From contig PIVW01000273.1 of assembly GCA_003353825.1 (NCBI GenBank), positions 1 to 8,031 of the forward strand: a stretch of DNA of 8,031 nt, in the 5' to 3' direction. The notes beneath the pieces are model-generated. The model had not been told where the DNA came from. It saw only the letters and a program-made list of their open reading frames with translations, and ran no database searches. Source of the DNA: Chloroflexota bacterium (GTDB taxonomy: Bacteria > Chloroflexota > Anaerolineae > J102). This document shows, piece after piece, positions 6,285-8,031 of this stretch. Numbering within the stretch: the first letter of the stretch is position 1; the number at the start of each line of letters is the position of its first letter. The position numbers and the translations under genes are program-made.

Positions 6285-7274
6285 CTAAGCGATGACGGCT
6301 TCAATCGCAGCTCGAATATGTACAGATGGAACATGACCAGGGACTACGCAGCCAGGGCCAACCATCAGGCGACGCCCGTTGGTCTGCGAGATCGCATCTC
6401 TGACCTCCATTTTGATGGCGTCGGTAGGGCCATTGAGTAGCGTTTGCCACTCGCTGATACCTCCCACCATTAGCGCCGAAGAACGTTCTTGCGCCTCGGT
6501 CAGCGTCGGCCAGGTTAGACGATCGTGCCAGTTCATCGATTCGGTCGAGTAACCGGCCATGAGATCAAACATGAGGTCTTCGCCATGAGCATGCATCATG
6601 TTAAATTCGCTATCGTCTCGTACGGCGTCCAGTACAATTCGATCAAAATACTCGCCAAATTCTCTATACTCACTCTCGCTGACGACTTGATAAGTACCAC
6701 ATTGGCTGGCAAAGAATACACCATGAGCGCCGGCACGAATGCACTCCAAGCCGAAACGAGCCGTAGTATCGGCAATGATCTGCAAACCCTCTTTGAGCAA
6801 GTCAGGATGGCGGCGCAAATCGGAAAAAACTCTTTCTCCAGCCAGCTTCCTGGCTGTTGTCAAAGGGCTGAAAACAGTTTGCAAAATAGGGACATCATTG
6901 TCAAATTCTTCTGCGGCCAAACGTACAGCTTCGATTTGTTTACCCAGATACCCCCTGGTCACATCGAGCGCCCTTAATTGCGGCCATTGTTCCTCATCGC
7001 TGACGCCAAACTTCGTCACCGTACGGATGCCGCGATAATTGGGTTCGTAGATCGTTTCGGCGCCCCAGTCTTCGATACCGTAAGTGCCGGTGGGCATGAA
7101 TTTAACCAGATCGAAATCATATTCTCTTTGCCAGCTTATCATCACAGCTGCCAAACCTTCCGGGGTCTCATCGTCGACCGGCCAGTGTTTCCACAAACTG
7201 ATAGGCACCCGATCCACTTCCTCTCCATTTGTCGCCGCTCGTATTCGCTGCCAATGCGTCATTTGCGATTGCAT
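6285..7274 (-). CDS. Uroporphyrinogen decarboxylase superfamily (URO-D-like) protein, probably not HemE
   Basis: The 329-residue cytoplasmic product has the URO-D barrel pattern. It shows an N-terminal RVPISLWKHWP segment (22-32), TGTYGIEDWG (62-71), the PLTTARKL region (137-144), GAHGVFFASQCGTYQVVSES (182-201), NMMHAHGED (225-233), NWHDR (248-252), VGGIS (270-274) and a C-terminal GPGCVVPGHVP (307-317). The arginine-rich RQAGRYLPEY start of true heme-pathway HemE is absent. The superfamily also contains zinc-dependent methyltransferases (MtaA, MtbA, CmuA) that use a His-X-Cys-Xn-Cys site; here the corresponding places appear to hold His228-X-His230 and Cys309. A role in methyl transfer or decarboxylation of a small substrate is therefore possible but unproven. 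The ATG has AAAGGAG nine bases upstream. It lies between the dehydrogenase remnant (92-base gap) and a likely terminator. The frame is intact. Confidence 0.85.
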   Translation of the reverse strand: MQSQMTHWQRIRAATNGEEVDRVPISLWKHWPVDDETPEGLAAVMISWQREYDFDLVKFMPTGTYGIEDWGAETIYEPNYRGIRTVTKFGVSDEEQWPQLRALDVTRGYLGKQIEAVRLAAEEFDNDVPILQTVFSPLTTARKLAGERVFSDLRRHPDLLKEGLQIIADTTARFGLECIRAGAHGVFFASQCGTYQVVSESEYREFGEYFDRIVLDAVRDDSEFNMMHAHGEDLMFDLMAGYSTESMNWHDRLTWPTLTEAQERSSALMVGGISEWQTLLNGPTDAIKMEVRDAISQTNGRRLMVGPGCVVPGHVPSVHIRAAIEAVIA

Positions 7275-7317
7275 ATTTTTCTTCTCCTTTGATAACGACT
7301 TTGAATAGGATGAGTTA

Positions 7318-7351
7318 CTGAACTGCTTCCTGAAACGACGATAGAGTTCAG
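7318..7351. repeat. Small inverted repeat between the dehydrogenase remnant and the URO-D-like gene
   Basis: CTGAACT (7318-7324) and AGTTCAG (7345-7351) are perfect seven-base inverted arms around a 20-base spacer. There is no T-run, so terminator function is unlikely; an operator for the URO-D-like gene or chance are both possible. Confidence 0.25.
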
Positions 7352-7366
7352 CAAGTCATTGAAATC

Positions 7367-7912
7367 TCAGACCTGAGTAAGGGCTTTGATGACAGCACTT
7401 GCGTTTTTGTCCGCAGCACCGGCATCCAGGGCCATTTGAAAAACTTGGGCTGCAACCGCAGACATAGGCATTGCCTGCCCGATCTGCGACGCCATCTGCA
7501 AGGCATAGACGGCATCCTTGTGCAGCCACCGCGTCGAGAAATTGACTCGATCATGTTCGCCGAGGGCCATCTCTCTGGCATAGGCTTTGACAACGCGGCT
7601 GGCTACGGCGCCTGATGATACTCCCTGAATCACCAGGTTCATGTCTAGTCCCGCCCTCATTGCTAAGGCCAGACCTTCGGCAAGAGCTGTGGCCTGGGCG
7701 GCGACCATCAGGTTGACCATGAGTTTATAGGTTGTGGCGGTTCCGACTGCGCCAAAATGTATGGTCTCCTGACTGTAGGCGCTTAGCACCGCGTCTGCAT
7801 CTGCTAACGTTTCTCCATCTGTGCCAACCAGCAAAGTGAGTTTACCTTGTTCGGCTCCATTGCGGCCGCCGGTCACCGGGCAATCGATGTAGCGTAAGCC
7901 TGCTGCGGCGAG
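7367..7912 (-). pseudogene. 3-hydroxyisobutyrate dehydrogenase-type (beta-hydroxyacid) oxidoreductase, N-terminal domain missing
   Basis: The family uses NAD(P) to oxidise beta-hydroxyacids such as 3-hydroxyisobutyrate, tartronate semialdehyde or 6-phosphogluconate. About 181 residues match its middle and C-terminal parts: RYIDCPVTGG substrate motif, GKLTLLVGTDGET, and the conserved lysine in TTYKLMVNLMVAAQATALAE. The GLALAMRAGLD helix and the FSTRWLHKDAVYALQMA segment follow. The usual first 110 or so residues, including the GxGxxG dinucleotide fold, are absent. Upstream of LAAAGL the open frame continues by chance to an ATG at 7984, but that part is antisense to a gyrA fragment, so the 205-residue open frame is an artificial fusion. 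Without the nucleotide-binding domain it cannot be an active enzyme. It reads toward the URO-D-like gene and was probably its operon partner. Confidence 0.8.
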
Positions 7913-8031
7913 AATCTGATTCAGTTCCAGGCAGAAGAACGAATCGCAGCCTATATCCAGGTTGATGAATTCCAGGAAGGACATTTCCTGGTGCTGGCGA
8001 CCCGGAAGGGCAAGATCAAGAAAACACCACT
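7913..8031 (+). pseudogene. gyrA: Fragment of gyrA (DNA gyrase subunit A, C-terminal propeller domain), running off the right edge
   Basis: The plus strand encodes 39 codons without a stop: NLIQFQAEERIAAY, IQVDEFQEGHFLVLATRKGK, IKKTP. This lines up with the blade of the GyrA C-terminal DNA-wrapping domain that in Escherichia coli reads LLPLEQDERITAILPVTEFE and then KVFMATANGTVKKTVL. There is no start codon or ribosome-binding site, and the homology begins abruptly at about 7913 where the dehydrogenase homology of the other strand ends. The frame is undamaged over the visible part, so the join is either recent or an assembly artefact. Whether the rest of gyrA continues past 8031 cannot be seen. 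Confidence 0.75.

Noticed and set aside
6525..6977. A 150-codon plus-strand open frame
   Set aside because: Antisense to the URO-D-like gene, whose frame is conserved along its whole length.
6285..7274. HemE of heme synthesis
   Set aside because: The arginine-rich N-terminal signature of HemE is absent, and the context is catabolic/transport rather than heme genes.
7367..7984. A 205-residue protein starting at the ATG at 7984
   Set aside because: The first 24 residues are antisense to a gyrA coding stretch and do not belong to the dehydrogenase family; true homology begins at about 7912.

Overview
The window reads as a piece of a free-living bacterial genome, most likely a member of the Chloroflexota (Anaerolineae or Caldilineae type). 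This is inferred from three things. The solute-binding lipoprotein carries a Val/Lys/Glu-rich linker directly after its lipid-anchored cysteine (VVKETVVVEKEV), a style I associate with that phylum. Short palindromic and tandem intergenic repeats of a kind common there are present. Codon use is mixed and of medium GC. No phylogeny could be run, so the assignment is tentative.

Layout from left to right. (1) 1-354, minus: a decayed transposase with a frameshift, an in-frame stop and apparently a large internal deletion, but with its promoter and ribosome-binding site still recognisable. (2) 464-1198, plus: a SnoaL/NTF2-like gene that lacks its 5' part; the homology starts abruptly beside the transposase remnant. 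(3) 1122-2099, plus: an intact ornithine cyclodeaminase/mu-crystallin family gene overlapping the end of the SnoaL-like frame. (4) 2190-5894, minus, convergent to gene 3: a peptide-type ABC importer, transcribed as binding lipoprotein, then DppB-like permease, then DppC-like permease. A strong 23-bp hairpin lies between the binding-protein and first permease genes. No ATPase genes are present. (5) 5895-6284: a gene-free stretch holding a likely intrinsic terminator, a compound palindromic repeat and an orphan Shine-Dalgarno sequence. (6) 6285-7274, minus: a uroporphyrinogen-decarboxylase-like (URO-D superfamily) protein that is probably not HemE. (7) 7367-7912, minus: the C-terminal two thirds of a 3-hydroxyisobutyrate-dehydrogenase-type oxidoreductase. 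It is joined sharply at about 7912/7913 to (8) a 39-codon piece of the gyrA C-terminal domain read on the plus strand to the window edge.

The intact genes suggest a small catabolic locus: an importer for a peptide or other small organic solute, an NAD-dependent imine/amino-acid enzyme, a URO-D-type possible methyl- or decarboxylation enzyme and a (now truncated) beta-hydroxyacid dehydrogenase. The substrate cannot be read from sequence. Both ends of the locus are broken (transposase/SnoaL junction on the left, dehydrogenase/gyrA junction on the right), so the block looks bounded by rearrangements or, on the right, possibly by an assembly join. I see no CRISPR array, tRNA, rRNA, toxin-antitoxin or defence system, and nothing that amounts to a clearly new biological system.
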